Below, in pieces: positions 1-6,554 of a stretch of DNA of 6,554 nt; the stretch's first letter is position 1; every line of letters starts with the position of its first letter. The notes under the pieces are model-generated. The model saw only the letters and a list, made by a program, of their open reading frames with translations. It was not told the origin of the DNA and ran no database searches. This DNA is from Corynebacterium accolens. Its GTDB lineage: Bacteria; Actinomycetota; Actinomycetes; Mycobacteriales; Mycobacteriaceae. A program made the translations under genes and the position numbers. The stretch lies in contig NZ_CP100376.1 of the NCBI RefSeq assembly GCF_030515985.1, forward strand, positions 453,696 through 460,249, given 5' to 3'.

Positions 1-918
<918 letters not shown>

Positions 919-920
919 TC

Positions 921-955
921 ACAGTTGTCACACTCGTAGCATCACTATCAACTGT
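921..955. repeat. Inverted repeat ACAGTTG-21 bp-CAACTGT, possible operator
   Basis: ACAGTTG at 921-927 and its exact reverse complement CAACTGT at 949-955 face each other across 21 bp, giving a centre-to-centre distance of 28 bp. The arms do not extend further on either side. It sits midway between the two divergent starts, where a dimeric regulator could act on both genes. A 7-bp match can arise by chance in a region this size, so the operator role is only a suggestion and I do not recognise the motif as that of a named regulator. Confidence 0.3.
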
Positions 956-1004
956 TAACTTTTGGCAACCGTTTTTACAGCTACATCGGCACCTAACTCA
1001 ACCC

Positions 1005-1010
1005 AGGGAG
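1005..1010 (+). promoter_or_regulatory. Ribosome binding site AGGGAG setting the GTG start of the amidase
   Basis: AGGGAG ends 6 nt before the GTG at 1017. This good spacing, together with the basic and then hydrophobic export sequence that follows directly, supports GTG at 1017 as the true start. Confidence 0.75.
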
Positions 1011-1016
1011 AATAGA

Positions 1017-2918
1017 GTGAAGCAACGACGTCGACTAGTCCCCACGAGGTCACCGTGGTCCACACCCGTCATCGCGACGGTTTCCTCCATTGCCCTCGTC
1101 ATGGCGGCCGCATTCGGCGGCCAGCAGGTCCTTAAAACCCAGGACTCCGGTTCTGGCGGACCTATCGAGGTGAAAAACGCCTCTGAAAGCTTTAGCAACG
1201 CCGACTCCGTCGTCGTTGATGACCCCGCCGTGGCAGCGCAAGGCGATGGCGAGGGCCCACGTGCCGTCAAGCACTTCCACCGCGACGAGACATTCAACAT
1301 GTTCGCCGTGACCTGGGAGGGCAAGCGCGACGTGCACTCCTTCGTCCGCTCCAAGCAGGAGGACGGCTCCTGGAGCGAATGGTTCGATATGGATGCCATG
1401 AACTACGGCGATGGCAAGAACGGTACCGAGCTTATTTACGTAGGCGATACCAACGATGTGCAGGTATCCATGGCCAATGTAGACCTAGTAACCGGTTCCA
1501 ACCTGGATGACGATGCTGAGTTGCCCGATAAAGCAGCCGGCGCTGCGGATGCCAACCGCGCCGCCTCGCAGCCTTCTAACGTCGGCGATATCGCCCCTGT
1601 AGCTGATGAAAACAACACCGACCGCACCACCGTGTCGGACCTGGATGCCGTCTTTATGGACGGCAATGCCCAAGAAGGCCAAGCCATCGAACCTACTGCC
1701 GCCACCGATGGCATGCCCAAGGTAGTGTCCCGCTCTGGGTGGGGCGCCGATGAATCCAAGCGCTGCCAACAGCCCACCTACGATGACGGCATCAAGGCGA
1801 TGACGCTGCACCACACCGCGGGCTCCAATAACTACACCCCGGCACAGGCTGCCGCACAGGTTCGCGCTGCCTACGAGTACCACGCCCAGAATCTGGGCTG
1901 GTGCGATATTGGATACAACGTGCTCGTGGATAAGTTCGGTACCATCTACGAGGGCCGCTACGGCGGGCTGGACAAGGCCGTCCAGGGCGCACACGTTGGT
2001 GGCTTCAACTCCCATAACTGGGGTATTTCCATGATTGGTAACTACGAAATTGAGGAACCATCACAGAAGATGCTGAACTCGGTGGCAGAAATTGCCGGGT
2101 GGAAGGCAGCAATTTCCGGCATCGATCCCACGGGCACCGCTACCCTGACCTCTGGCGGCTTTGGCGGCTCCCGCTTTCCAGCCGGTGCGCAGGCAACCGT
2201 GCCTGCCTTCAGCGGTCACAATGATTTCCACTACACCCAGTGCCCTGGTCGCTACACCGTGCAGCACTGGGACGAGATCCGCAAGAACACCAAAAAGAAG
2301 TACGACGCTGTTAAGGCTGGCGGTAACTCCGCAGCAATGAACTGGGATAAGAAGTCGCCATCGAGTGGCGGCGATCAGTCCACCTCGGGAGATACCACCT
2401 CTTCCATCGCTGGTGTCGATGTTCCAGTATCGACCATCCAAGCCTTGGCTGGCATCGCCGCCACCGTGTTCGGCGTCTTGGTTGCCAATGACCGCGTAGC
2501 GCAGCCGGATGCCGATAAGAAGGTTGCGGGTGAGCTTACCGTCGGCGAGATTCCGAAGATCGTCAACAAGGTTGTGCAGCTTTCTAATAACGAAGGCCTC
2601 AAGGAATCCTGGACCTCCGTCCTGAACGCCTTTGGCCCAGTCTTGGGTCTCGCCGTTGGCGGACCTGACACCACCGATTCCGGCAAGATCATGTACCAGC
2701 TCTTCAAAAACGGTGTGGTCCTCTCCTCCGAGGACTCTGGGGCAAAGGCCCTGACCGGAGAGATTGCCAAGAAGTGGGCAGAAGGCGATAACGCTTCCAA
2801 ACTCGGACTGCCCACCACAAACGAGATGAAAGACGGCAAGGAAATCCGCGTCCAGTTCCAGGGCGGCGAGATTGTCTACAACATGGATACCGAAAAGGTA
2901 GACATCTACACCGACTAG
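1017..2918 (+). CDS. Exported zinc N-acetylmuramoyl-L-alanine amidase (PGRP/Amidase_2) with LGFP-like C-terminus
   Basis: This is predicted to cut the amide bond between N-acetylmuramic acid and L-alanine in peptidoglycan, outside the membrane. The 633 residues begin with an Arg-rich segment and a hydrophobic stretch (about 17-34), a signal peptide or membrane anchor. Residues 84-155 form a domain with VTWEGKRDVHSFVRS and SWSEWFD, as often precedes the amidase in actinobacterial members; a polar, acidic linker follows to about 232. The catalytic domain (about 233-420) opens with VVSRSGWGA. By comparison with T7 lysozyme, the zinc ligands are H265 (LHHTAG), H401 (SGHNDF) and C409 (TQCPGR), and Y300 (DIGYN) matches the catalytic tyrosine; all are present. 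T407 replaces the T7 lysine, as in many active PGRP amidases. After a Ser/Gly-rich linker comes a hydrophobic segment (474-490), then a C-terminal domain containing LGLP (596-599) and FQGGEIVYN, which resembles an LGFP repeat, a module linked with cell-wall attachment in corynebacteria. It may correspond to the protein called Psp5 in C. glutamicum; that link is from memory. The enzyme class is secure, the anchoring role inferred. Confidence 0.92.
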   Translation: MKQRRRLVPTRSPWSTPVIATVSSIALVMAAAFGGQQVLKTQDSGSGGPIEVKNASESFSNADSVVVDDPAVAAQGDGEGPRAVKHFHRDETFNMFAVTWEGKRDVHSFVRSKQEDGSWSEWFDMDAMNYGDGKNGTELIYVGDTNDVQVSMANVDLVTGSNLDDDAELPDKAAGAADANRAASQPSNVGDIAPVADENNTDRTTVSDLDAVFMDGNAQEGQAIEPTAATDGMPKVVSRSGWGADESKRCQQPTYDDGIKAMTLHHTAGSNNYTPAQAAAQVRAAYEYHAQNLGWCDIGYNVLVDKFGTIYEGRYGGLDKAVQGAHVGGFNSHNWGISMIGNYEIEEPSQKMLNSVAEIAGWKAAISGIDPTGTATLTSGGFGGSRFPAGAQATVPAFSGHNDFHYTQCPGRYTVQHWDEIRKNTKKKYDAVKAGGNSAAMNWDKKSPSSGGDQSTSGDTTSSIAGVDVPVSTIQALAGIAATVFGVLVANDRVAQPDADKKVAGELTVGEIPKIVNKVVQLSNNEGLKESWTSVLNAFGPVLGLAVGGPDTTDSGKIMYQLFKNGVVLSSEDSGAKALTGEIAKKWAEGDNASKLGLPTTNEMKDGKEIRVQFQGGEIVYNMDTEKVDIYTD

Positions 2919-2941
2919 CCTCCCCGTGGAGTGGGAGTTAG
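2915..2941. terminator. Weak stem-loop in the convergent gap between the amidase and HAD genes
   Basis: The two genes end 19 bp apart, facing each other. CTCCC (2920-2924) pairs with GGGAG (2933-2937) around an 8-nt loop. If C2919 is bulged, CTAG at 2915-2918 can pair with TTAG at 2938-2941, one pair being G-U, so the stem would take in both stop codons. Neither side has a run of T, so it is not a standard intrinsic terminator. Something must limit read-through here and this is the only candidate I see. Confidence 0.25.
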
Positions 2942-3768
2942 AACCAGCGCTCCAAAACCTTTGCCACGCCCGCCTGGTGGTTGGCCACGGTGACCGCATC
3001 AGCGGCCGCCTTCACCGCCGGGAGGGCGTTTTCCATTGCCACCCCACAGCCGGCCCACGTGAGCATCTCAATATCGTTGGGCATATCGCCAAAGGCAATG
3101 GTTTCTTCCTGCGCTATCCCATGCTGCTTGGCCAACCACTCCACGCCGCGGCGCTTGGTGACGTTGGGGGCCGCGACCTCGAGCACGCCCTCCTGCATGG
3201 AGTAGGTGATATGCGCCAGCTCCGGATCAATATGAGGCGCAATCAAGTCATAGAGTTCTGGCGCGGAATAATCCGTATTCCGGATAAGCAGCTTGACCAC
3301 TGGCCGTGCCACCAGCTCGCCCACGCTGACGACGCCGAAGCCTTCAAAGAGGGCATTTTCGGAGTAGTGCGGGTCGACGACGAAGAGCTCCTCGGGGGCA
3401 TTGGCAAGCGAGCCACCCGCCCGCTCTGCACCAAAGCCAACCGTGCCAAGGACGCGCAGCGCTACCGTCACCACCTCTTCTAGCGCGTCTGGATAAAGCT
3501 CCCGCGCGGATAGCACGCGGTCTTCCGCGGAATCATAGAGCACCGCCCCATTTGAGGTCACACATACCGGGAGCACCGTGAGCTGCTCCAGCACCGGCTC
3601 TATCCAGCGAAAGGGCCTGCCGGTGGATAACGCAAAATAAGCACCCTGCTGCACCGCCCGCGCCACTGCGTCGCGGTTGCGACGCGGGACGCGATGATTG
3701 CGGTCCAACAGGGTGCCGTCAATATCGCTCGCGATGAGCCGAGGGGCCCGGGTAGGGAAAGTATCCAT
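2938..3768 (-). CDS. Cof-type HAD-superfamily hydrolase (class IIB phosphatase)
   Basis: A cytoplasmic, magnesium-dependent phosphatase of the haloacid dehalogenase superfamily; the substrate cannot be read from sequence, and family members act on sugar phosphates, nucleotides and related metabolites. The 276 residues are normal for the Cof/class IIB group. Motif I is DIDGTLLD at 15-22, with nucleophile D15 and acid/base D17; motif II is LSTGR at 47-51; the motif III lysine is probably K205 (NVTKRRGVEWL); motif IV is GDMPNDIEML at 227-236 with D228 and D232. SNGA at 72-75 is also typical. The cap lies between motifs II and III, as expected for class II. The ATG at 3768 is 22 nt after the glpK stop with no strong ribosome site (GCGGGT just upstream), so it probably depends on transcription, and perhaps on translation, from glpK. 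A role in glycerol or phosphorylated three-carbon metabolism is suggested only by position. Family secure, function open. Confidence 0.93.
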   Translation of the reverse strand: MDTFPTRAPRLIASDIDGTLLDRNHRVPRRNRDAVARAVQQGAYFALSTGRPFRWIEPVLEQLTVLPVCVTSNGAVLYDSAEDRVLSARELYPDALEEVVTVALRVLGTVGFGAERAGGSLANAPEELFVVDPHYSENALFEGFGVVSVGELVARPVVKLLIRNTDYSAPELYDLIAPHIDPELAHITYSMQEGVLEVAAPNVTKRRGVEWLAKQHGIAQEETIAFGDMPNDIEMLTWAGCGVAMENALPAVKAAADAVTVANHQAGVAKVLERWF

Positions 3769-3786
3769 ACCCGCGAGTTTACTTCA

Positions 3787-3800
3787 GGACTTAGAAGTCC
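3787..3800. repeat. Perfect palindrome GGACTT-AG-AAGTCC across the glpK stop codon
   Basis: GGACTT (3787-3792) and AAGTCC (3795-3800) are exact reverse complements with 2 bp between, and the glpK TAA (3793-3791 on the minus strand) lies inside. An overlapping alternative pairing joins ACTTC (3781-3785) with GAAGT (3794-3798). In RNA the first form would need to open one pair to give a 5-bp stem with a 4-nt loop. No T-run follows, so it is not called a terminator. It could slow ribosomes, protect the upstream 3' end, or be chance. Confidence 0.35.
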
Positions 3801-5338
3801 ATCTCATCCTCATCGGAGTCTTCCCAGTTCAAGGAACGCTTGATAGCGCGCTTCCATTCACCGTAGAGGTAATCCACCTCTTCTTGTTCCATCTTGGGCT
3901 TGAATACGGTGAGGTCACCGCGCTGGGTATCCAAGATGCTGAGGTCTTCCCAGAAGCCATTGTCCAAGCCGGCAGCAACAGCGGCGCCGGTTGCGGTGGT
4001 CTCAATGTTCTTCGGGCGGTGTACCTCCACACCCAAGATGTCAGCCTGGAACTGCATGAGCAGCTCGTTGGTGGTCATGCCGCCATCCACGCGCAGCTCG
4101 GTAATTTCCACGCCGGAGTCCGCCACCATGGCATCTGCCACGTCGCGGGTCTGGTAAGCGGTTGCCTCGAGGACAGCGCGGGCCAGGTGTCCACGGTTGG
4201 CAAAGCGGGTCAGGCCCACAATGACGCCGCGGGCATCGGGACGCCAGTGCGGGGCAAAGAGACCGGAGAACGCCGGAACAATGTAAACGCCGCCGTTGTC
4301 CTTGGTCTCCCGTGCCAAGTTCTCGATGGCAGAAGAATTAGGGATGAGCTGCAGGTTATCGCGCAGCCACTGCACCAAGGAGCCACCCATGGATACGGAG
4401 CCTTCCAGCGCGTACACGGGGCGCTCGCCCTCGCGCTGGAAGCAAACGGTGGTCAACAGGCCGTTATCGGAGAACTTCGGGGTGGTACCGGTGTTCAGCA
4501 GCAGGAAGAGGCCGGTGCCGTAGGTGTTCTTGGCCGAACCTGCACGGAAGCAGCCTTGGCCGAACATAGCGGACTGCTGGTCCCCCAGGATGGCGCGAAT
4601 AGGTACGCCGGCGAGGGAACCGCGCTCCCGAACGGTGCGGAAATCACCCAGGGACGGGCGAATCTCCGGCAGCATGGACATAGGAATGCCCATTTCCTTG
4701 CACAGCTCTTCGTCCCACTCCAGCTTTTCGATGTCCATGAGGAGCGTACGCGAAGCGTTGGTCACGTCCGTTGCGTGCAGCGCTTCCATGTCGCCGTCGC
4801 CCTCGGCACCGCCGGTAAGGTTCCACAGCAGCCAAGAGTCAATGGTTCCGAAGAGCAGGTCGCCCTTTTCGGCGCGCTCGCGGACGCCATCGACATTGTC
4901 GAGGATCCACTTAACCTTCGGGCCGGCAGGGTAGGAGTTGATCAGCAGGCCGGTGCGGCGGCGCCACTTATCCGGGCCCTCTTCACCAGCCAGTTCCTTA
5001 CAGATAGCGGAGGTGCGGGTGTCCTGCCAGACGATGGCGTTGTAGACGGGCTCGCCAGTGTTCTTATCCCACACAACTGTGGTTTCGCGCTGGTTGGTGA
5101 TACCGACGGAGTCGATATCTTCTACTGTTATATCGCCATTGGCCAAAGCCTCCCCCACGGCGCGGCGAGTGTTGCTCCAGATCTCCTGCGGGTCGTGTTC
5201 TACCCAACCCTTTTCTGGGAAGATCTGCTCGTGCTCGAGCTGGCCCACGGAAATCTGATCGCCATCGTGGTTGAAGATGATGCAGCGGGTTGACGTGGTT
5301 CCCTGGTCAATAGCTGCGACGTATTTCTTATCACTCAT
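3791..5338 (-). CDS. glpK: Glycerol kinase
   Basis: GlpK transfers phosphate from ATP to glycerol, giving sn-glycerol-3-phosphate and trapping glycerol in the cytoplasm. The 515-residue protein has the usual length and FGGY fold. DQGTTSTR at 11-18 is the phosphate-binding loop of the first domain; R84-E85 in [13 protein letters not shown]104 and D106 lie in the glycerol pocket; D253 in [11 protein letters not shown] is the catalytic base; [11 protein letters not shown] follows; [15 protein letters not shown] from 419 is the second FGGY signature. The first FGGY signature is [13 protein letters not shown], with Ala where Ser, Thr or Pro is usual. The tail is strongly acidic ([11 protein letters not shown]). 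The loop at 226-251 has no histidine, unlike firmicute kinases that HPr phosphorylates there. The ATG at 5338 is chosen because [15 protein letters not shown] matches the family start and AGGAG lies upstream; the frame stays open further upstream but would run into glpF. It sits between glpF (29 nt) and the HAD gene (22 nt). Confidence 0.97.
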   Translation of the reverse strand: MSDKKYVAAIDQGTTSTRCIIFNHDGDQISVGQLEHEQIFPEKGWVEHDPQEIWSNTRRAVGEALANGDITVEDIDSVGITNQRETTVVWDKNTGEPVYNAIVWQDTRTSAICKELAGEEGPDKWRRRTGLLINSYPAGPKVKWILDNVDGVRERAEKGDLLFGTIDSWLLWNLTGGAEGDGDMEALHATDVTNASRTLLMDIEKLEWDEELCKEMGIPMSMLPEIRPSLGDFRTVRERGSLAGVPIRAILGDQQSAMFGQGCFRAGSAKNTYGTGLFLLLNTGTTPKFSDNGLLTTVCFQREGERPVYALEGSVSMGGSLVQWLRDNLQLIPNSSAIENLARETKDNGGVYIVPAFSGLFAPHWRPDARGVIVGLTRFANRGHLARAVLEATAYQTRDVADAMVADSGVEITELRVDGGMTTNELLMQFQADILGVEVHRPKNIETTATGAAVAAGLDNGFWEDLSILDTQRGDLTVFKPKMEQEEVDYLYGEWKRAIKRSLNWEDSDEDEMDF

Positions 5339-5349
5339 GTGTCTAATTT

Positions 5350-5354
5350 CTCCT
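5350..5354 (-). promoter_or_regulatory. Ribosome binding site AGGAG of glpK
   Basis: On the minus strand AGGAG lies 11 nt before the ATG at 5338, inside the 29-nt glpF-glpK gap. The spacing is slightly long, but it is the only good site and it supports the short start over the upstream in-frame extension. Confidence 0.65.
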
Positions 5355-5367
5355 GTATAGGGTTGGA

Positions 5368-6105
5368 TTAAAGCGCAATGGACAGTAGACCAACGGCGAC
5401 GGCCGAAAGCAGCGAGCCAACAATCGGCACCCAAGCATAGCCCCAATTAGCGCTGCCCTTGTCCTTAATGGGCAGGACGAAGGCGTACATCAAGCGTGGA
5501 CCCAAGTCACGGACCGGGTTGATGGCGTATCCCGTAGGCGTACCCAGGGACAGGCCAACGGCGACAACAACGAATGCCACACCGAAGTAGCTCAGCGGTC
5601 CCAGCTCGCCGCCGGCAGGGCCGAAGGCGATGAATATCAACAATACGGTGGTGGCGATGAACTCAGTTACCGTATTCCATCCATTGTGTGGGTGAGCGGG
5701 GGCAGTGAAGAAGATGCCCGCGGTTTCAGAATTGGCACCGGTGACATTGCCCTCTTCGTCGTAGTTATTCGCATCGAAGAGCTGCTTGAATGCGGCCCAG
5801 GCCAAGAAGGCACCGAACATAGCACCCAGGATTTGGCCCAGCACGTAGAACGGAACCAAGTTCCATTCGAGCGAACCATTGAGCGCGAGCATGAGCGTTA
5901 CCGCAGGGTTCAAGTGACCGCCGGTTGGGTCAGCGACGCTGGCGCCGACGAAGACACCCATGCCCCAACCCAAGGCAATAACAATCCAGTCGGAGCCACG
6001 GGCGCCCGAAGTGCGGAGGTTTACCAGCGCACACACGCCGTTACCAAGAAGCATCAGCAGCGTGGTGCCGATAAACTCCCACAAAAATGCGTCAGATCCA
6101 GCCAT
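5368..6105 (-). CDS. glpF: Glycerol uptake facilitator (aquaglyceroporin, MIP family)
   Basis: An inner-membrane channel that lets glycerol diffuse into the cell. The 245 residues show the family pattern of six hydrophobic helices and two half-helix motifs. The first is GGHLNPAVT with NPA at 66-68; the second is [13 protein letters not shown], where NPV at 196-198 replaces the usual NPA. R199 is the conserved selectivity-filter arginine (R206 in E. coli), Y193 takes the place of E. coli F200, and W47 is the likely counterpart of W48. Together these indicate a glycerol channel rather than a strict water channel. The long loop at about 107-143 is polar and acidic, then carries [10 protein letters not shown] before the next helix, as in many glycerol facilitators. 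The ATG at 6105 is fixed by GGGGAGG 5 nt upstream. Its position directly after glpD and before glpK supports the glycerol role. Confidence 0.95.
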   Translation of the reverse strand: MAGSDAFLWEFIGTTLLMLLGNGVCALVNLRTSGARGSDWIVIALGWGMGVFVGASVADPTGGHLNPAVTLMLALNGSLEWNLVPFYVLGQILGAMFGAFLAWAAFKQLFDANNYDEEGNVTGANSETAGIFFTAPAHPHNGWNTVTEFIATTVLLIFIAFGPAGGELGPLSYFGVAFVVVAVGLSLGTPTGYAINPVRDLGPRLMYAFVLPIKDKGSANWGYAWVPIVGSLLSAVAVGLLSIAL

Positions 6106-6110
6106 TAGCG

Positions 6111-6117
6111 CCTCCCC
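6111..6117 (-). promoter_or_regulatory. Strong ribosome binding site GGGGAGG of glpF, abutting the glpD stop
   Basis: On the minus strand GGGGAGG follows the glpD TAA (6120-6118) without any gap and stands 5 nt before the glpF ATG. A ribosome finishing glpD would therefore sit over this site, so the two genes may be translationally coupled. Confidence 0.8.
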
Positions 6118-6554
6118 TTATCCTTGAGTCTCGGTCGGACGAGCGGAGCCAGCGCGGACCAGAATGTCGTTAGCTTCGCGGTCAGTTACAGCTGCCTCGG
6201 CAGCCAGCTCGGCCTCGGTGTGCTTGGTGAAGGTATCCACCTCGAGCTGCTTGTCTTCCTCGCTCCAATCCAGCAGCGGAGCAACGAAGTCCGCAACAGC
6301 GGGAGCTGCGTTGACGCCACGGTCACCGAACTCGATGGCAACGCGGAGGCGACGGGTCAAGATATCGTCCAAGTGCAGTGCACCCTCGTGGGTGACGGCG
6401 TAGCGCACCTCAGCCCAGAGGTAGGACTCTGCGCCAGGAACGGGCTCGAGCAAGGACTCGTCATCCTGCGCAGGAGCCAGAACCTCGCCCAAAAGCGAAC
6501 CGTAGCGGCCGAGCAGGTGCTCGATGAAGTCCTCGCTCAGGTTGTAGCGGCGGG
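6118..6554 (-). CDS. glpD: FAD-dependent glycerol-3-phosphate dehydrogenase, C-terminal 144 residues (cut by window edge)
   Basis: GlpD oxidises sn-glycerol-3-phosphate to dihydroxyacetone phosphate at the inner face of the membrane and passes electrons to quinone. Only the end of the gene is here; the first complete codon begins at 6552 and the frame is open to the right edge, so the FAD-binding N-terminal part is outside the window. The visible part begins RRYNLSEDFIEHLLGRYGS and matches the C-terminal helical domain of the family (DAO_C): AEVRYAVTHEGALHLDDILT followed by RRLRVAIEF and a DRG is the hallmark stretch. The remainder is an acidic helical segment (LLDWSEEDKQLEVDTFTKHT) and a short polar tail ending in TETQG. 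It lies first of the visible genes in the glpD-glpF-glpK-HAD run, 12 nt before glpF. Any promoter and repressor site would be beyond the right edge. The assignment rests on the C-terminal domain plus neighbours. Confidence 0.92.
   Translation of the reverse strand, partial: RRYNLSEDFIEHLLGRYGSLLGEVLAPAQDDESLLEPVPGAESYLWAEVRYAVTHEGALHLDDILTRRLRVAIEFGDRGVNAAPAVADFVAPLLDWSEEDKQLEVDTFTKHTEAELAAEAAVTDREANDILVRAGSARPTETQG

Noticed and set aside
954..969. GTTAAC and GGCAAC as a possible MtrA-type direct repeat upstream of the amidase.
   Set aside because: The units match a GTAAC-like half-site only in part and are spaced 10 bp rather than the expected 11, so the call would be forced.
2061..2999. 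312-codon minus-strand open frame opposite the amidase.
   Set aside because: The plus-strand amidase has clear catalytic motifs across this stretch, while this frame has none and also overlaps the end of the HAD gene.
3698..5293. Long 531-codon open frame on the plus strand opposite glpK.
   Set aside because: It is antisense to a well-supported glycerol kinase, has no recognisable domain, and reflects the codon bias of a GC-rich gene on the other strand.
5339..5446. A longer glpK with 36 more N-terminal residues starting at 5446.
   Set aside because: It would overlap the end of glpF by 79 bases, the added residues do not look like a kinase N-terminus, and a ribosome site and family-typical start exist at 5338.

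Overview
The window looks like chromosomal core sequence from a mycolic-acid actinobacterium, most likely Corynebacterium. The evidence is GC-rich coding DNA, a UDP-galactopyranose mutase (glf, needed for arabinogalactan), a secreted peptidoglycan amidase with an LGFP-like C-terminal repeat typical of this group, and a glpD-glpF-glpK cluster. Genus is inferred from protein character and gene company; no species can be named from this sequence.

Layout: (1) 1-858, minus strand: N-terminal 286 codons of glf, which runs off the left edge. (2) 859-1016: divergent intergenic region with a 7-bp inverted repeat and the ribosome binding site of the next gene. (3) 1017-2918, plus strand: a 633-residue exported zinc amidase of the Amidase_2/PGRP fold. 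(4) 2919-2937: a 19-bp convergent gap. (5) 2938 to the right edge, minus strand: a compact run read as glpD (3' part only), glpF, glpK and a Cof-type HAD hydrolase, with gaps of 12, 29 and 22 nt, so probably one transcript whose promoter lies beyond the right edge. There is no stretch over 300 bases without a gene.

The genes fall into two themes. The left half serves the cell envelope: Glf makes UDP-galactofuranose for the galactan, and the divergent amidase can cleave peptidoglycan outside the membrane and may dock to the envelope through its C-terminus. The right half is glycerol use: GlpF lets glycerol in, GlpK phosphorylates it, and GlpD oxidises glycerol-3-phosphate to dihydroxyacetone phosphate with electrons passed to quinone. 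The trailing HAD phosphatase has no assignable substrate.

I found no mobile element, CRISPR array, tRNA, rRNA or recognisable undescribed system. The points worth a second look are modest: an NPV instead of NPA second motif in GlpF, loss of the HPr-phosphorylatable histidine in GlpK, a possible disulfide and an internal hydrophobic segment in the amidase, a symmetric element in the divergent promoter region, and a palindrome over the glpK stop codon.
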